A stretch of 58,380 bases of DNA from JBOGTC01 sp050692055 (GCA_050692055.1 JBOGTC010000064.1:1-58380); one strand, 5' to 3'. Shown: positions 47,404 through 56,041, counted from the stretch's first letter. Notes: generated from the sequence alone by a model not told the origin. Program-made: numbers and translations.

Positions 47404-47547
47404 ATGGGCCTCACGCCGCTGAGCTATGCCGTCGCCGGCATCGTCGTCGACGGCTGGGCGACGCCGATGTTCCTCGTCGCCGGCTCGCTCATTTCGACAA
47501 CCGCCGCCATCGCGGCGCTGAGCGGGATGGCACGCCGGCTCGACTGA
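47404..47547 (+). pseudogene. MFS transporter C-terminal remnant
   Basis: A 47-codon frame starts MGLTPLSYAVAGIVVDGWAT and continues 'PMFLVAGSLISTTAAIAALSGMARRLD'. This is the usual ending of a 12-helix MFS permease (helix 11, the loop, helix 12 and a basic tail), with the rest of the transporter missing. Upstream codons (TGA is not reached for several residues) continue the MFS-like pattern, and the preceding gene is unrelated. It is most likely the tail of a deleted gene. A functional 47-aa membrane peptide cannot be excluded; no ribosome site is visible. Confidence 0.6.
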
Positions 47548-47553
47548 AGGCAT

Positions 47554-48270
47554 TCACTGGCTGCCATCCACGACCACGACGGTCCGGCGGCCCTCCACCC
47601 GATCTGCCACGGGCAGCACCCAGCGCGCGATGGCCAGCCAGATGACGCCCACCGCAAAGGTGATGAGCGGTGCGATGAGCAGGGCCGATGCGAGCAGGAG
47701 GGCGCCCATCAGCAGGGTGAAGCCTCCCGTGCGCACAGGATGTGTCAGGAGGATGACCAGCGCCAGGCGGAGGCGCGTGCGGACGCCCTCGCCATCTCGC
47801 TCGGGATCGAGCAACAGCGGCCAGGCCACGACGGCAACGGCCCACAGCACCACGAGCCCGTACATGGCCCCCACCAGCAGGAACGTCCCAGGCCACGTTC
47901 CCCAGGCGCCCGCAATGAGGATGTCTCCCACCAGCACGACCGTCACCGCGAGCTGCGCGAGGCCGATGCCCAGGACCGGCCAGGGCCGTCGCACCACCTC
48001 CACGAAGTCGCCGAGATCCGTGTGGAAGTCACGGATGAGCCGCGTGGCCATGCGCATGGTGCCCGCCGCCGGGAGCACCAGCAGCACGGCGAGCAGCAGT
48101 CCCCATGGGGTCGCCAGCGACGCCAGCAGGAACGTCACCACCAGCATCCCCAGGAGGATGTTGGCACCCAGGAAGCGCCAGGAGTTGAAGTAGAAGTCGC
48201 TCGCCGCCTCGCGCAGGACGCGCCACAACCGGGGCGGTGGCGGGACGCTCCGAGGCTCAGCCCTTGACAC
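47554..48270 (-). CDS. YesL-like (DUF624) membrane protein
   Basis: 238 aa, five to six hydrophobic helices. 'DFYFNSWRFLGANILLGMLVV' and 'GTMRMATRLIRDFHTDLGDFVEVVRR' are typical of YesL/DUF624 proteins, which occur in sugar ABC transporter clusters with unknown role. Its GTG start lies inside the end of the permease gene upstream (14-nt overlap), so it is translated with the importer. It completes the minus-strand operon (binding protein, two permeases, YesL). Confidence 0.78.
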   Translation of the reverse strand: MSRAEPRSVPPPPRLWRVLREAASDFYFNSWRFLGANILLGMLVVTFLLASLATPWGLLLAVLLVLPAAGTMRMATRLIRDFHTDLGDFVEVVRRPWPVLGIGLAQLAVTVVLVGDILIAGAWGTWPGTFLLVGAMYGLVVLWAVAVVAWPLLLDPERDGEGVRTRLRLALVILLTHPVRTGGFTLLMGALLLASALLIAPLITFAVGVIWLAIARWVLPVADRVEGRRTVVVVDGSQ

Positions 48271-49138
48271 CGGAGGCGGCGATGCCTTCCACGAAATAAC
48301 GCTGGAAGAAGATGTAGAGGACCAGGATCGGCAGTGTGGCGACCACCACGATGGCCATCAGCGGCGGCCAGTTCGTCTGGAAGGCGCCCTGGAACTGCAC
48401 GATGCCGAGCGGCAGCGTCCAGTGGTCCCGCACCGGCCCGAAGAAGAGCGCCGGCCAGAAGAGCCCGTTCCAGGTGCCCTGGAACTGGAGGATGGCGACG
48501 GCCGCCAGCGCCGGGCTGGCGAGTGGCAGGATGACCCTCCAGAAGGTCTGGAAGTAGCCCGCGCCGTCGATGCGCGCGGCCTCCTCTAGGTCGACGGGGA
48601 TCGTCAGGAAGTACTGGCGCAGCAGGAAGATGGAGGTGGCGCTGATGGCGAGCACCAGGAAGACGCTGAGATAGTTCGATGGATCCCGGCCGGTGAAGCC
48701 GAAGATATTCATGATCTGGTAGACCGGCGGGGCGCGCAGCTGGTCCGGGATCATGAGCGTCGCCAGCACGACGATGAACAGGAGGTCGCGGCCGGGGAAT
48801 CGGAGCCGGGCGAACGCGTAGCCGGCCAGCGACCCGAGGAACAGGTTCGAGGCGGTCACCGCCACTGCCAGGCCGATGCTGTTCGCGAATATCTGCGGCA
48901 GGCCCGGGTCGATCGTGCTCCATGCTTCGACGTAGGCGCCGAGATCGGGCGACGCAGGAAGGGACATCTGCAGCGCCTCCGGCCGGTCTTTGAGTGAGGT
49001 GAGCACGGTCCAGGCGAATGGCACGAACATGAGCAGCGCCCACCCGATGAGAAGCGCGTAGGCGACGATGCGTCGTCCGCCGCCCTCCCGGGCCGCGATC
49101 GCGGGCGCCGGTTGCGCGACGTCGGTGATGGCGGCCAT
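48257..49138 (-). CDS. Sugar ABC transporter permease, MalG type
   Basis: 293 aa, six helices. The cytoplasmic EAA loop is 'EEAARIDGAGYFQTFWRVILPL' with the conserved Gly and Pro, which contacts the ATPase. 'LAGYAFARLRFPGRD' is typical of MalG-type permeases. No ATP-binding subunit is encoded in the window; carbohydrate importers of this type often share one (MsmK/UgpC-like) encoded elsewhere. It lies 10 nt after the MalF-type gene. Confidence 0.92.
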   Translation of the reverse strand: MAAITDVAQPAPAIAAREGGGRRIVAYALLIGWALLMFVPFAWTVLTSLKDRPEALQMSLPASPDLGAYVEAWSTIDPGLPQIFANSIGLAVAVTASNLFLGSLAGYAFARLRFPGRDLLFIVVLATLMIPDQLRAPPVYQIMNIFGFTGRDPSNYLSVFLVLAISATSIFLLRQYFLTIPVDLEEAARIDGAGYFQTFWRVILPLASPALAAVAILQFQGTWNGLFWPALFFGPVRDHWTLPLGIVQFQGAFQTNWPPLMAIVVVATLPILVLYIFFQRYFVEGIAASGVKG

Positions 49139-49148
49139 CGGCCTCGGC

Positions 49149-50075
49149 CTAGACGTTCGGCGCCTGTCCGAACAGGCGGCGCTGGATGAGGGTCAGCGAC
49201 ATGATGGAGACGAGCAGCACGATGCCCACCGCGGCCGCGTACCCGTACTCGAACGTCTTCGCCGTGGCACGGAAAAGGAAGAGCACCATCGTCGTCAGCG
49301 AGTTTGCCGGCTCGCCGTCCGCGCCGCCGGCGATGTACGACTGGTCGAACATCTGCAGGGCGCCGATGACCGAGATCACCGCCACGAAGAAGTGGGCGGG
49401 CTTGAGCAGCGGGAAGGTGATCTTCCAGAATGCGCTCCACCAGTTCGCGCCGTCGATGGCCGCCGCCTCGTACACCTCCCGGCTGATCGATTGGAGGGCG
49501 GCCAGGTAGAAGAGCATCATCGTGCCCGAGGTCGTCCAGACGGCCAGGACCATGATCGACGGCAACGCGGTCCCGGGATGGTTGGTCCAGTTCAGGCTCG
49601 ATTCGATGCCCACGAACCCCAGCAGGGTGTTGATCAGCCCTTGCGGCTGCGTGAGGAAGGTGAACAGGACGACGATCGCGGCCGAGCTGGCGATGGCCGG
49701 GAAGTAGAAGGCCGAGCGGAAGAAGGTCTGGCCGCGAATCTTCTGGTTGACGATCACCGCCAGCGACAACCCGAGCGCCATCTGCGCGGGGACGACGAAG
49801 GCAGTGTAGAAGAGCGTGTTGGGGATGGCCTTGCCGATGAAGACGCCGTCCCCCAGCAGCTCGGCGTAGTTCGCAAGGCCCAGGAACTCGCGCGGGCCGC
49901 GAATTCCCCAGTCCCAGAAGCTGATGAAGATCGCGTAGAAGATGGCAAAGATCTGGAACAGGCCGAAGAGCACCATCGGCACGGCGATGAAGGCGAGGCC
50001 GACGCGAGCCTCGCGGCCGCGCTCGTCGCGCAGCTCGGTGACCTCTGGCCTGGCGGCGATCGAGGTGGACGTCAT
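49149..50075 (-). CDS. Sugar ABC transporter permease, MalF type
   Basis: 308 aa, six helices. The EAA loop is 'EVYEAAAIDGANWWSAFWKITFPLL'. 'FRSAFYFPAIASSAAIVVLF' and 'LQMFDQSYIAGGADG' are conserved in CUT1-family permeases. It follows the binding-protein gene by 68 bp on the same strand and partners with the MalG-type product to form the channel. Confidence 0.92.
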   Translation of the reverse strand: MTSTSIAARPEVTELRDERGREARVGLAFIAVPMVLFGLFQIFAIFYAIFISFWDWGIRGPREFLGLANYAELLGDGVFIGKAIPNTLFYTAFVVPAQMALGLSLAVIVNQKIRGQTFFRSAFYFPAIASSAAIVVLFTFLTQPQGLINTLLGFVGIESSLNWTNHPGTALPSIMVLAVWTTSGTMMLFYLAALQSISREVYEAAAIDGANWWSAFWKITFPLLKPAHFFVAVISVIGALQMFDQSYIAGGADGEPANSLTTMVLFLFRATAKTFEYGYAAAVGIVLLVSIMSLTLIQRRLFGQAPNV

Positions 50076-50143
50076 CTGAGCCCCAAAGTCAAGTGTGTGT
50101 GAGCGGGAACGCGCGTCGCGCGCCCCCGCTCGTCGTCAGTTCG

Positions 50144-51367
50144 TCAGCGTGCGCCTGCCGCGGCGTCCGCGATCTCCTGGCCGGTGCCGCCTTCTGCCAG
50201 GACACGCGTCAGCTCATTGTTGAACGCGCCCTGCACGTCCGGGAAGGTCCGCTCGAATGCGTACGCGGTCGCGTACTCGAGGCCGGCGACCAGCGCCTCG
50301 CGGCCCTCGGCCGGCTCGACATCCTCGCGGGACGGCAGCGCCAGGCCGAGGCTGGTCCATTCCGCCATTCCTTCCGGTCCGGTCAGGTACTGGAGCAGCA
50401 CCCACGCCGCTTCCTTGTTCTCGGAGTCGGCGCCGATCGAGTAGCTGACGGTGAACGCCAGGTTGCCCTGCTCGGCGCCCTGCGGCAGCTCCGCGATGGC
50501 GAACGAGGTGTCGGGGAAGTCGTTCTCCAGCGCCGGGATGAGCCAGTTGCCCTCCATGGTCATCGCCGCCTGCCCGGTCCCGAACGCCTCGCCGCACCAG
50601 CTCGCGCCGATCTCGGCCGGCGTCCGGAGCACGCCCGCTTCGTGGAGCTCGAGGTAGAGGTCGATGCCCTCCACGGCGGCAGGCTCCGCGATCGTCAGCT
50701 CGGTCTTCTCGTCGTTGTAGATCGCGCCACCGGCCTGGTAGATGAGGGCACCGATGCGCGGCAGCTCGGGCCCGATGCAGACGCCGGCCACGCCTTCGCT
50801 GGTGAGCGCCTCGGCCGCCGAGCGGAGCTCGTCCCAGTTGGTGGGCGGCTCCACGCCGGCCTCGCTCAGCAGGTCCGGGTTGGTGAAGAGCGCCAGCGGC
50901 GAGGCATCCTTCGGCAGCCCGTACGTCACGCCCTCGAACTGGAAGGCTTCCAGCAGCGGGTCGAAGAAGGGCTCGGTGTCGAACTCCGGGTTGCCCTCGA
51001 AGTAGGGGTCGAGCGGCTCGATCAGGCCGTCCTCGATCCAGGCATTGGCGAACTCGGCCTGCATGTAGAAGAGGTCAGGCGGCTCGCCGGCGCCGAACTG
51101 CGCCGTCATCTGCTCCACGTAGCCTTCGGGGATCGGCTCGTACTCGACCTCAATATTCGGGTAGTTATCCGCGAACGCGTCGAGCACCTGCTGGAGCAGC
51201 TCCTCCTCCGCATCGGAGGAGCGGAAGCCGGAGAAGCGGACGGTACCAGTGACCGCGTCCTCGTCGATCTCGATCGCGTCGCCGTCCGCGCCGCCGTCGC
51301 CTGCCGGTCCGCAGGCAGTCAGCACGAGCAGCAGCGTGAGTGTCGTGGCCAGCATCCGGAAGCTCAT
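50144..51367 (-). CDS. Sugar ABC transporter substrate-binding lipoprotein
   Basis: 407 aa. A lipoprotein signal peptide ends in the lipobox 'LVLTAC' with Cys at residue 19. The mature part is a family 1 (MalE-like) binding protein: 'TVRFSGFRSSDAEEELLQQV', 'FGAGEPPDLFYMQAEFANAW', 'GLPKDASPLALFTNPDLL' and 'FGTGQAAMTMEGNWLIPAL'. Divergence from an alpha-glucosidase gene suggests an alpha-glucoside such as maltose or sucrose as ligand. AGGTGG precedes the ATG. The promoter is probably TATGAT on the minus strand at 51446-51441. Confidence 0.92.
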   Translation of the reverse strand: MSFRMLATTLTLLLVLTACGPAGDGGADGDAIEIDEDAVTGTVRFSGFRSSDAEEELLQQVLDAFADNYPNIEVEYEPIPEGYVEQMTAQFGAGEPPDLFYMQAEFANAWIEDGLIEPLDPYFEGNPEFDTEPFFDPLLEAFQFEGVTYGLPKDASPLALFTNPDLLSEAGVEPPTNWDELRSAAEALTSEGVAGVCIGPELPRIGALIYQAGGAIYNDEKTELTIAEPAAVEGIDLYLELHEAGVLRTPAEIGASWCGEAFGTGQAAMTMEGNWLIPALENDFPDTSFAIAELPQGAEQGNLAFTVSYSIGADSENKEAAWVLLQYLTGPEGMAEWTSLGLALPSREDVEPAEGREALVAGLEYATAYAFERTFPDVQGAFNNELTRVLAEGGTGQEIADAAAGAR

Positions 51368-51440
51368 GGTCGCCCACCTCTCATCCCACATGCCGGGCCT
51401 CGGGGCACTGCCCGGGACAACTACCACGTCTGTCGCCGGG

Positions 51441-51446
51441 ATCATA
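51441..51446 (-). promoter_or_regulatory. -10 hexamer TATGAT for the sugar ABC operon
   Basis: TATGAT on the minus strand lies about 73 nt before ATG 51367, giving a leader long enough for the visible ribosome site. The divergent alpha-glucosidase promoter is 35 bp away. Confidence 0.4.
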
Positions 51447-51480
51447 CTCCCCCGCCGAAATGGCGAGACGGCGGGGCCCT

Positions 51481-51486
51481 TAGAAT
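51481..51486 (+). promoter_or_regulatory. -10 hexamer TAGAAT for the alpha-glucosidase
   Basis: TAGAAT ends 7 nt before GTG 51494 with no ribosome site between. The same hexamer precedes the thioesterase at 13113. The transcript would be leaderless. Confidence 0.5.
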
Positions 51487-51493
51487 CGGGCCG

Positions 51494-53107
51494 GTGAGCG
51501 ACGAAGAGATCGATCCGGCCGCTCCGCCCCGGTGGTGGGACGGAGCGGTCATCTACCAGGTCTACCCGCGCAGCTTCGCCGATGCCAACGGTGACGGCAT
51601 CGGCGACCTGGCCGGCATCGAGTCCAGGCTCGACCACCTGCGCGGGACCGATGGATCGCTCGACGTCGACGCCCTGTGGCTGTCTCCGATCTACCCCTCG
51701 CCCCTGGCGGACTTCGGTTACGACGTCAGCGACTACACCGATGTCGCCGACGAGTACGGAACGCTCGAGGACCTGGACCGGCTGATCGCCGCCTGCCACG
51801 ACCGTGGTCTGAAGCTGCTGATGGACCTCGTGCCGTGCCACACCTCGAACCGGCATCCGTGGTTCCTCGAGAGCCGCTCGTCGCGCACCAGCGCGAAGCG
51901 CGACTGGTACATCTGGGCCGATCCGGCGCCCGATGGCGGCCCGCCCTCGAACTGGGCCGCGGTCTTCGGCGGCAGCGCGTGGGAATGGGACGAGCCCAGC
52001 GGGCAGTTCTACCTGCACACGTTCTACCCCGAGCAGCCGAACCTGAACTGGCGGAACCCGCAGGTGGCGGAGGCGATGGCTGACGCGATGCGCTTCTGGT
52101 TCCACCGCGGCGTGGACGGCTTCCGGGTCGACGCCATCCAGGCAGCCGTGGTGGATGAGATGCTGCGCGACAACCCGCCGTTCAGCCGGCCGTCAACGGT
52201 TCCGGGACTGCACGGCGGCGACGGGCAGGATTGGCTCTGGAACGTCGATCGGCCGGAGGTCCACGACGTGGTGCGCGGCATGCGAAGCGTGACCGAGGAG
52301 TTCCCGGGCCGCGTCCTGCTGGGCGAGGTCTACGCGCCGGTGGAGCGGCTGGCCGGCTACCTGGCCCACGGCGCCGACACCGAGTTCCATCTCGCCTTCA
52401 ACTTCGAGCTGATCCTGTCGCCCTGGAAGCACGAGGACCTGGTCCTGGCCATCGAGCGCTCCGAGGCGCATCACCCGCCCGGCGTGTGGCCGACCTACGC
52501 CATCTCCAACCACGACCGGCGGCGTCACGCCAGCCGTTGGGGAAGTGACCGGACCCGCCTCGCGGCGCTCATGCTGCTGACCCTGCGTGGCGTGGCGGTG
52601 CTCTACGCCGGCGAGGAGATAGGCATGGTCGACGCGCCCGAGGAGCTCCTTCCCGATCCGCCGTACGACCGTGCCGGGCGGGACGGCTCACGCACGCCCA
52701 TGCAGTGGGACGCGTCCTCCCATGGTGGCTTCACATCGGGTACGCCGTGGCTGCCGCTCGTGGACCCGCAGACTCGCAACGTCGCTGATCAGCGCGGCGA
52801 CCCGCAGTCGCTGCTGAGCCTCTATCGGCGCCTGATCGCCGCCCGGCGTGCGTCGCCGGCGCTCGAGCGCGGTGATCATCGGTCCTTCTTCGATGTCGCG
52901 ACGGACGTGCTGTGCTGGCTGCGCACTGCCGGGAAAGAGCAGATCCTCGTCCTCGCCAACATCGGTGATGTGGAGCGTCGCTGCGACCTGCGGCGGGTCG
53001 CGGCGAAGCGCGGAACGCTGGTCGTGGCGACGAGCGACCGCACGGGCAGCGTTTCGCTGGACGGGCTCGTCCTCGAGCCGCGCGAGGGCGTGGCGCTGCG
53101 CCTGTGA
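51494..53107 (+). CDS. Glycoside hydrolase family 13 alpha-glucosidase
   Basis: 537 aa. The TIM-barrel begins 'WWDGAVIYQVYPRSFADANG' and carries region I 'MDLVPCHTSNRH', region II 'GVDGFRVDAIQAAV' (nucleophile Asp near 213), region III 'LLGEVYAP' (acid/base Glu near 278) and region IV 'AISNHDRRR' (Asp near 341). This is the oligo-1,6-glucosidase/alpha-glucosidase subgroup. The product is cytoplasmic, with no signal peptide, so it acts on sugars brought in by the divergent ABC importer. GTG 51494 is the start nearest the -10. Confidence 0.93.
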   Translation: MSDEEIDPAAPPRWWDGAVIYQVYPRSFADANGDGIGDLAGIESRLDHLRGTDGSLDVDALWLSPIYPSPLADFGYDVSDYTDVADEYGTLEDLDRLIAACHDRGLKLLMDLVPCHTSNRHPWFLESRSSRTSAKRDWYIWADPAPDGGPPSNWAAVFGGSAWEWDEPSGQFYLHTFYPEQPNLNWRNPQVAEAMADAMRFWFHRGVDGFRVDAIQAAVVDEMLRDNPPFSRPSTVPGLHGGDGQDWLWNVDRPEVHDVVRGMRSVTEEFPGRVLLGEVYAPVERLAGYLAHGADTEFHLAFNFELILSPWKHEDLVLAIERSEAHHPPGVWPTYAISNHDRRRHASRWGSDRTRLAALMLLTLRGVAVLYAGEEIGMVDAPEELLPDPPYDRAGRDGSRTPMQWDASSHGGFTSGTPWLPLVDPQTRNVADQRGDPQSLLSLYRRLIAARRASPALERGDHRSFFDVATDVLCWLRTAGKEQILVLANIGDVERRCDLRRVAAKRGTLVVATSDRTGSVSLDGLVLEPREGVALRL

Positions 53108-53237
53108 CAGCACGCACCACCCTGGTGATTAGCGTCCCATATCATCCAGGCAGCGGTGGGTCGCCAAGCGCCTGACCGGCGAGATGGGACGCGGTCGCAG
53201 CCGCACCGGAGAATGCTGGCGAAGGGAGGAGGGGGCG

Positions 53238-53888
53238 ATGGGGTCCCGGGCTCGCAGATCATTCGGGCTGGCCGTCCTGCTCGGGCTGATCGCTGCGATT
53301 GGCGGGGCCGGCGCGACGCTGGCGGCGGAGGCGACGCTGACGGCTGAGCTGGCCGGCGTGACAGAGGGCGACATCCCCGGCGACGCGGACGGATCGGGCA
53401 GCGCAACGGTTGTGCTTGACCCGGAGGCCGGCAGCGTTTGCTGGGAGCTGAGCTCCGAGAACATCACGCCGGTGCTGCAGTCGCACATTCACGTGGGAGC
53501 GGATGGAGAGTCAGGCCGCGTGGTGGTTGCGCTGAACATCCGAGGCTTCGAGAGCAGCCACAACGGCTGCCGCGACAACCAGGATGCCGCCGTGCTACAA
53601 GCAATTGTCGACGATCCGGACGGACATTACGTCAACCTTCATACCGAGGATTATCCGGCCGGCGCGATCCGCGGCCAGCTCGGCGGCAGCGATGCCGCAA
53701 TCCCCGACACCGCGGCCTCTCCGAGCGTCCGGCGCCACGCCGGGCCCGGTGCATTGCTCCTCCTGGTTGCCTCGTTGACGGCCATCCGGACGCTGAGCCT
53801 TCACACGCCGAGATCGCCGGCTCCGGCTGACTGGACCCCGTCCATCCTCCGCCCTACGCGGCGTCGGTGCCTTCGCGTGCGGCCGTAA
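53238..53888 (+). CDS. Secreted CHRD-domain surface protein 1
   Basis: 216 aa. A signal peptide (SRARRSFGLAVLLGLIAAIG..., cut near ATLAAEA) precedes a CHRD domain, 'TLTAELAGVTEGDIPGDADG', 'VCWELSSENI', 'QSHIHVGADGESGRVVV', 'GHYVNLHTEDYPAGAIRGQL'. CHRD domains are beta-structured modules of unknown ligand found in chordin and in bacterial surface proteins. 'AIPDTAASPS' is followed by a hydrophobic helix and basic tail, suggesting anchoring. GGAGGAGG precedes the ATG. It is tandem to a close paralogue at 53956. The upstream gap 53108-53237 has a possible TATCAT -10 at 53140. Confidence 0.88.
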   Translation: MGSRARRSFGLAVLLGLIAAIGGAGATLAAEATLTAELAGVTEGDIPGDADGSGSATVVLDPEAGSVCWELSSENITPVLQSHIHVGADGESGRVVVALNIRGFESSHNGCRDNQDAAVLQAIVDDPDGHYVNLHTEDYPAGAIRGQLGGSDAAIPDTAASPSVRRHAGPGALLLLVASLTAIRTLSLHTPRSPAPADWTPSILRPTRRRCLRVRP

Positions 53889-53955
53889 CCGGCCGCGAAT
53901 GGGCTTGCAGATCCGGCGCGGACCGCGCCGGACTCGCATCCGGAAGGAGGACCCG

Positions 53956-54549
53956 ATGGGGACCCGGCCACGTACATCCATTGCGCTCGCCGCCATCCTG
54001 GGGCTGCTCGGCGCGCTGGCGCTCGCCGGCGTGACGACCGCGGCCGAGACGACACTGACCGCCGAGCTCGCCGGCGTGGCAGAAGGGGAGAGCCCAGGGG
54101 ACGAGGACGGCACGGGAACAGCCAGCGTCGTGCTCGACCCCGAGACGGGCACCGCGTGCTGGGAGCTGACCGCTGAGAACATCATGCCGGTCACGCAGTC
54201 TCACATCCACGTCGGGGCCGCGGGTGTGTCCGGCGGCATCGTCGTGCCGCTCGACGTCGCAGGCTTCGAGGGAACCAGCGAGGGCTGCGTCGAGGACCAG
54301 GAGGCAGCCGTGCTGCAGGCGGTCATCGACGACCCTGCCGGTCACTACGTGAACCTGCACACCGAGGACTTCCCGGCCGGCGCGATCCGCGGCCAGCTGG
54401 CCGCCGCGGCGGGAGACGACGCGCCGCCCGATACTGCCGTTCCGGCTCCGGACGGCACCCTCGTGATGCTGGGCACGGTCCTGCTCCTGGCCGGATCCCT
54501 GCTCGGCCTCCGTGCGCTGCGCGCCGCCACGGCCGCGACGCGCGACTGA
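53956..54549 (+). CDS. Secreted CHRD-domain surface protein 2
   Basis: 197 aa, a tandem paralogue of the preceding protein: 'TLTAELAGVAEGESPGDEDG', 'ACWELTAENIMPVTQSHIHVG' and 'GHYVNLHTEDFPAGAIRGQL' are nearly the same. The tail has 'PPDTAVPAPDG' then the helix 'VMLGTVLLLAGSLLGLRAL' and a short charged end, again sortase-signal-like in layout. AAGGAGG precedes ATG 53956. The gene lies 67 nt after copy 1 and is closed by a strong hairpin terminator at 54573. Confidence 0.9.
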   Translation: MGTRPRTSIALAAILGLLGALALAGVTTAAETTLTAELAGVAEGESPGDEDGTGTASVVLDPETGTACWELTAENIMPVTQSHIHVGAAGVSGGIVVPLDVAGFEGTSEGCVEDQEAAVLQAVIDDPAGHYVNLHTEDFPAGAIRGQLAAAAGDDAPPDTAVPAPDGTLVMLGTVLLLAGSLLGLRALRAATAATRD

Positions 54550-54572
54550 ACGCGGTTCCCTCCGCGGTCCGC

Positions 54573-54604
54573 GAGACGGCTCCGGTCTGTGCCGGGGCCG
54601 TCTC
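54573..54604 (+). terminator. Hairpin terminator after the CHRD pair
   Basis: GAGACGGCTCCGG pairs with CCGGGGCCGTCTC around the 6-nt loop TCTGTG, a 13-bp stem with one G-U pair. The U-tract is weak. The 125-bp gap from 54550 to 54674 otherwise shows nothing. Confidence 0.7.
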
Positions 54605-54674
54605 GCCTCACCGGCGCACGGGTTGACGGAGATGAGGCGCTGAGCGCCGACCCTCGAGTGGCCCGCGAGGAAGC

Positions 54675-55337
54675 CTACGTCGACGAGAGCCGGCCGATGA
54701 GGCGCGGATCGGCATCGCGCCCGAGGACGAACCAGATGGCGTGCACCGGCGTGTCGCCGATGTTCGCCAGCCGATGCGGAACGCTCGAGTCGAGCGACAC
54801 GGCATCGCCGGGCTGGAGAACGTATCGGTCGAAGCCGATGACCACCTCGAGCACGCCGCTGATCACGTAGCCCCACTCGTAGCCCGAGTGGCTCTGGTAC
54901 GTATCGCCGGGGCTCGACGCACCGCCCACGTCGTACACGACGAACAGGAATTCGACGCCCGGCTGGGAGGTGGTGGTCAGCCGCTCCCACACCACGCCCG
55001 AGGCAAGGCGGATGTGGCGGCGGGTGCCGGCCTCCTGGACCGGGGAGGGCCGTTCCTCGGGCCCAGACCGGGCCGCGAGCGCCGACGGCCGCTCGTCGTT
55101 GAAGAGCAGCTCGTCGAGCGAGGCGTCGAGCTCGGTGACGATCGCGAACAGGGTGCTGACTGAAGGCCGCGCGCGGCCGCGCTCGATCTGCGAGATGAGG
55201 CTCGGCGAGACTCCCAGCCGCTCGGCCAGCACGCGCAGGCTCAGGCCCCGGACGCGCCGGCGAGCCCGCAGCCGCTCCCCAACCTCGGGGTAATCCGGCT
55301 CGAAGGCGCGTGCGGCGTCTCGGTTCCTCACGATCAC
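54675..55337 (-). CDS. XRE-family regulator with cupin sensor domain
   Basis: 220 aa. Residues about 18-75 are an HTH: 'VGERLRARRRVRGLSLRVLA' then 'ERLGVSPSLISQIERGRARP' and 'SVSTLFAIVTELDASLDEL'. The C-terminal half is a cupin: 'SHSGYEWGYVISGVLEVVIG' and 'YVLQPGDAVSLDSSVPHRLANIG'. Such proteins sense a small ligand through the cupin and usually control adjacent catabolic genes, so the palindrome at 57054 is a candidate operator. The start is GTG 55337, overlapping the SDR stop as GTGA; it is the last gene of a three-gene minus-strand operon. Confidence 0.9.
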   Translation of the reverse strand: MIVRNRDAARAFEPDYPEVGERLRARRRVRGLSLRVLAERLGVSPSLISQIERGRARPSVSTLFAIVTELDASLDELLFNDERPSALAARSGPEERPSPVQEAGTRRHIRLASGVVWERLTTTSQPGVEFLFVVYDVGGASSPGDTYQSHSGYEWGYVISGVLEVVIGFDRYVLQPGDAVSLDSSVPHRLANIGDTPVHAIWFVLGRDADPRLIGRLSST

Positions 55338-56029
55338 ATGATCATCCAGCCGCCGTCGACGCGCAGGTCGATCGCGTTGACCGATGGGTTCTCCAGCAGG
55401 AAACGCACGGCATCGACGATGTCGGCCGACTGGACGAGGCGCCTCGTGGGCGTGCGAGCCAGGATGTGGTCGAGCGACTTGCCCTTCCAGAACGGGGTGT
55501 CGCCCACGATCCCGGGGTGGATGGCGTTGATCCGCATCGGTGCCAGCTCGGTGGCAAGCGTGGTGACCATGGTCGAGATGCCGCCGTTCACGGTCGTCAC
55601 CGTGGTCGAGCCCGGATAGGGCCGGTCCTTGGCGAGGCCGCCGAAGAGCACGATCGAGCTGTCGTCGCTCAGCCGGTCGAGGAGGCGGTGGATGACCTCC
55701 GTGTAGCCTACGAGCTTGAGCGTGGTCAGGTGCGTGGCGCGCTCGAAGTCGTACTCGCGGACCTTGTTGTCGTCGCGCTCGATGGCGGCGATCACGAGGT
55801 GCTCCACCGGGCCCACGCTGGCCAGCGCGGCGCCGATCTCGGCCGGCCTGGCCAGGTCGAGCGCGATGGCACGCGTTCGCCCGCCGATCTCCGCCGCCAC
55901 CGCCGCGCCCCTGGCGGGATCCCGGCTGCTGATGACCACCTCGTGGCCCGCCTGGGCGTAGTGGGTGGCGACGGCGCGCCCCAGGCCGGAGCTGCCGCCG
56001 ATGACGACCACCGATCCATCTGATGCCAT
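55334..56029 (-). CDS. SDR-fold protein lacking the YxxxK catalytic pair
   Basis: 231 aa. The Rossmann motif 'VVVIGGSSGLGRAVATHYAQ' is intact, as are 'ALDLARPAEIGAAL' and the C-terminal 'INAIHPGIVGDTPFWKG' and 'NAIDLRVDGGWMI'. At the active-site helix, however, the sequence reads VTTVNGGISTMVTTLATELAP where SDR enzymes have YxxxK: Tyr is Val and Lys is Asn. It probably binds NAD(P) but cannot use the usual mechanism, so it may be regulatory or use another chemistry. It lies 12 nt downstream of the bicupin and overlaps the regulator gene. Confidence 0.85.
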   Translation of the reverse strand: MASDGSVVVIGGSSGLGRAVATHYAQAGHEVVISSRDPARGAAVAAEIGGRTRAIALDLARPAEIGAALASVGPVEHLVIAAIERDDNKVREYDFERATHLTTLKLVGYTEVIHRLLDRLSDDSSIVLFGGLAKDRPYPGSTTVTTVNGGISTMVTTLATELAPMRINAIHPGIVGDTPFWKGKSLDHILARTPTRRLVQSADIVDAVRFLLENPSVNAIDLRVDGGWMIM

Positions 56030-56041
56030 GCAACGATCTCC

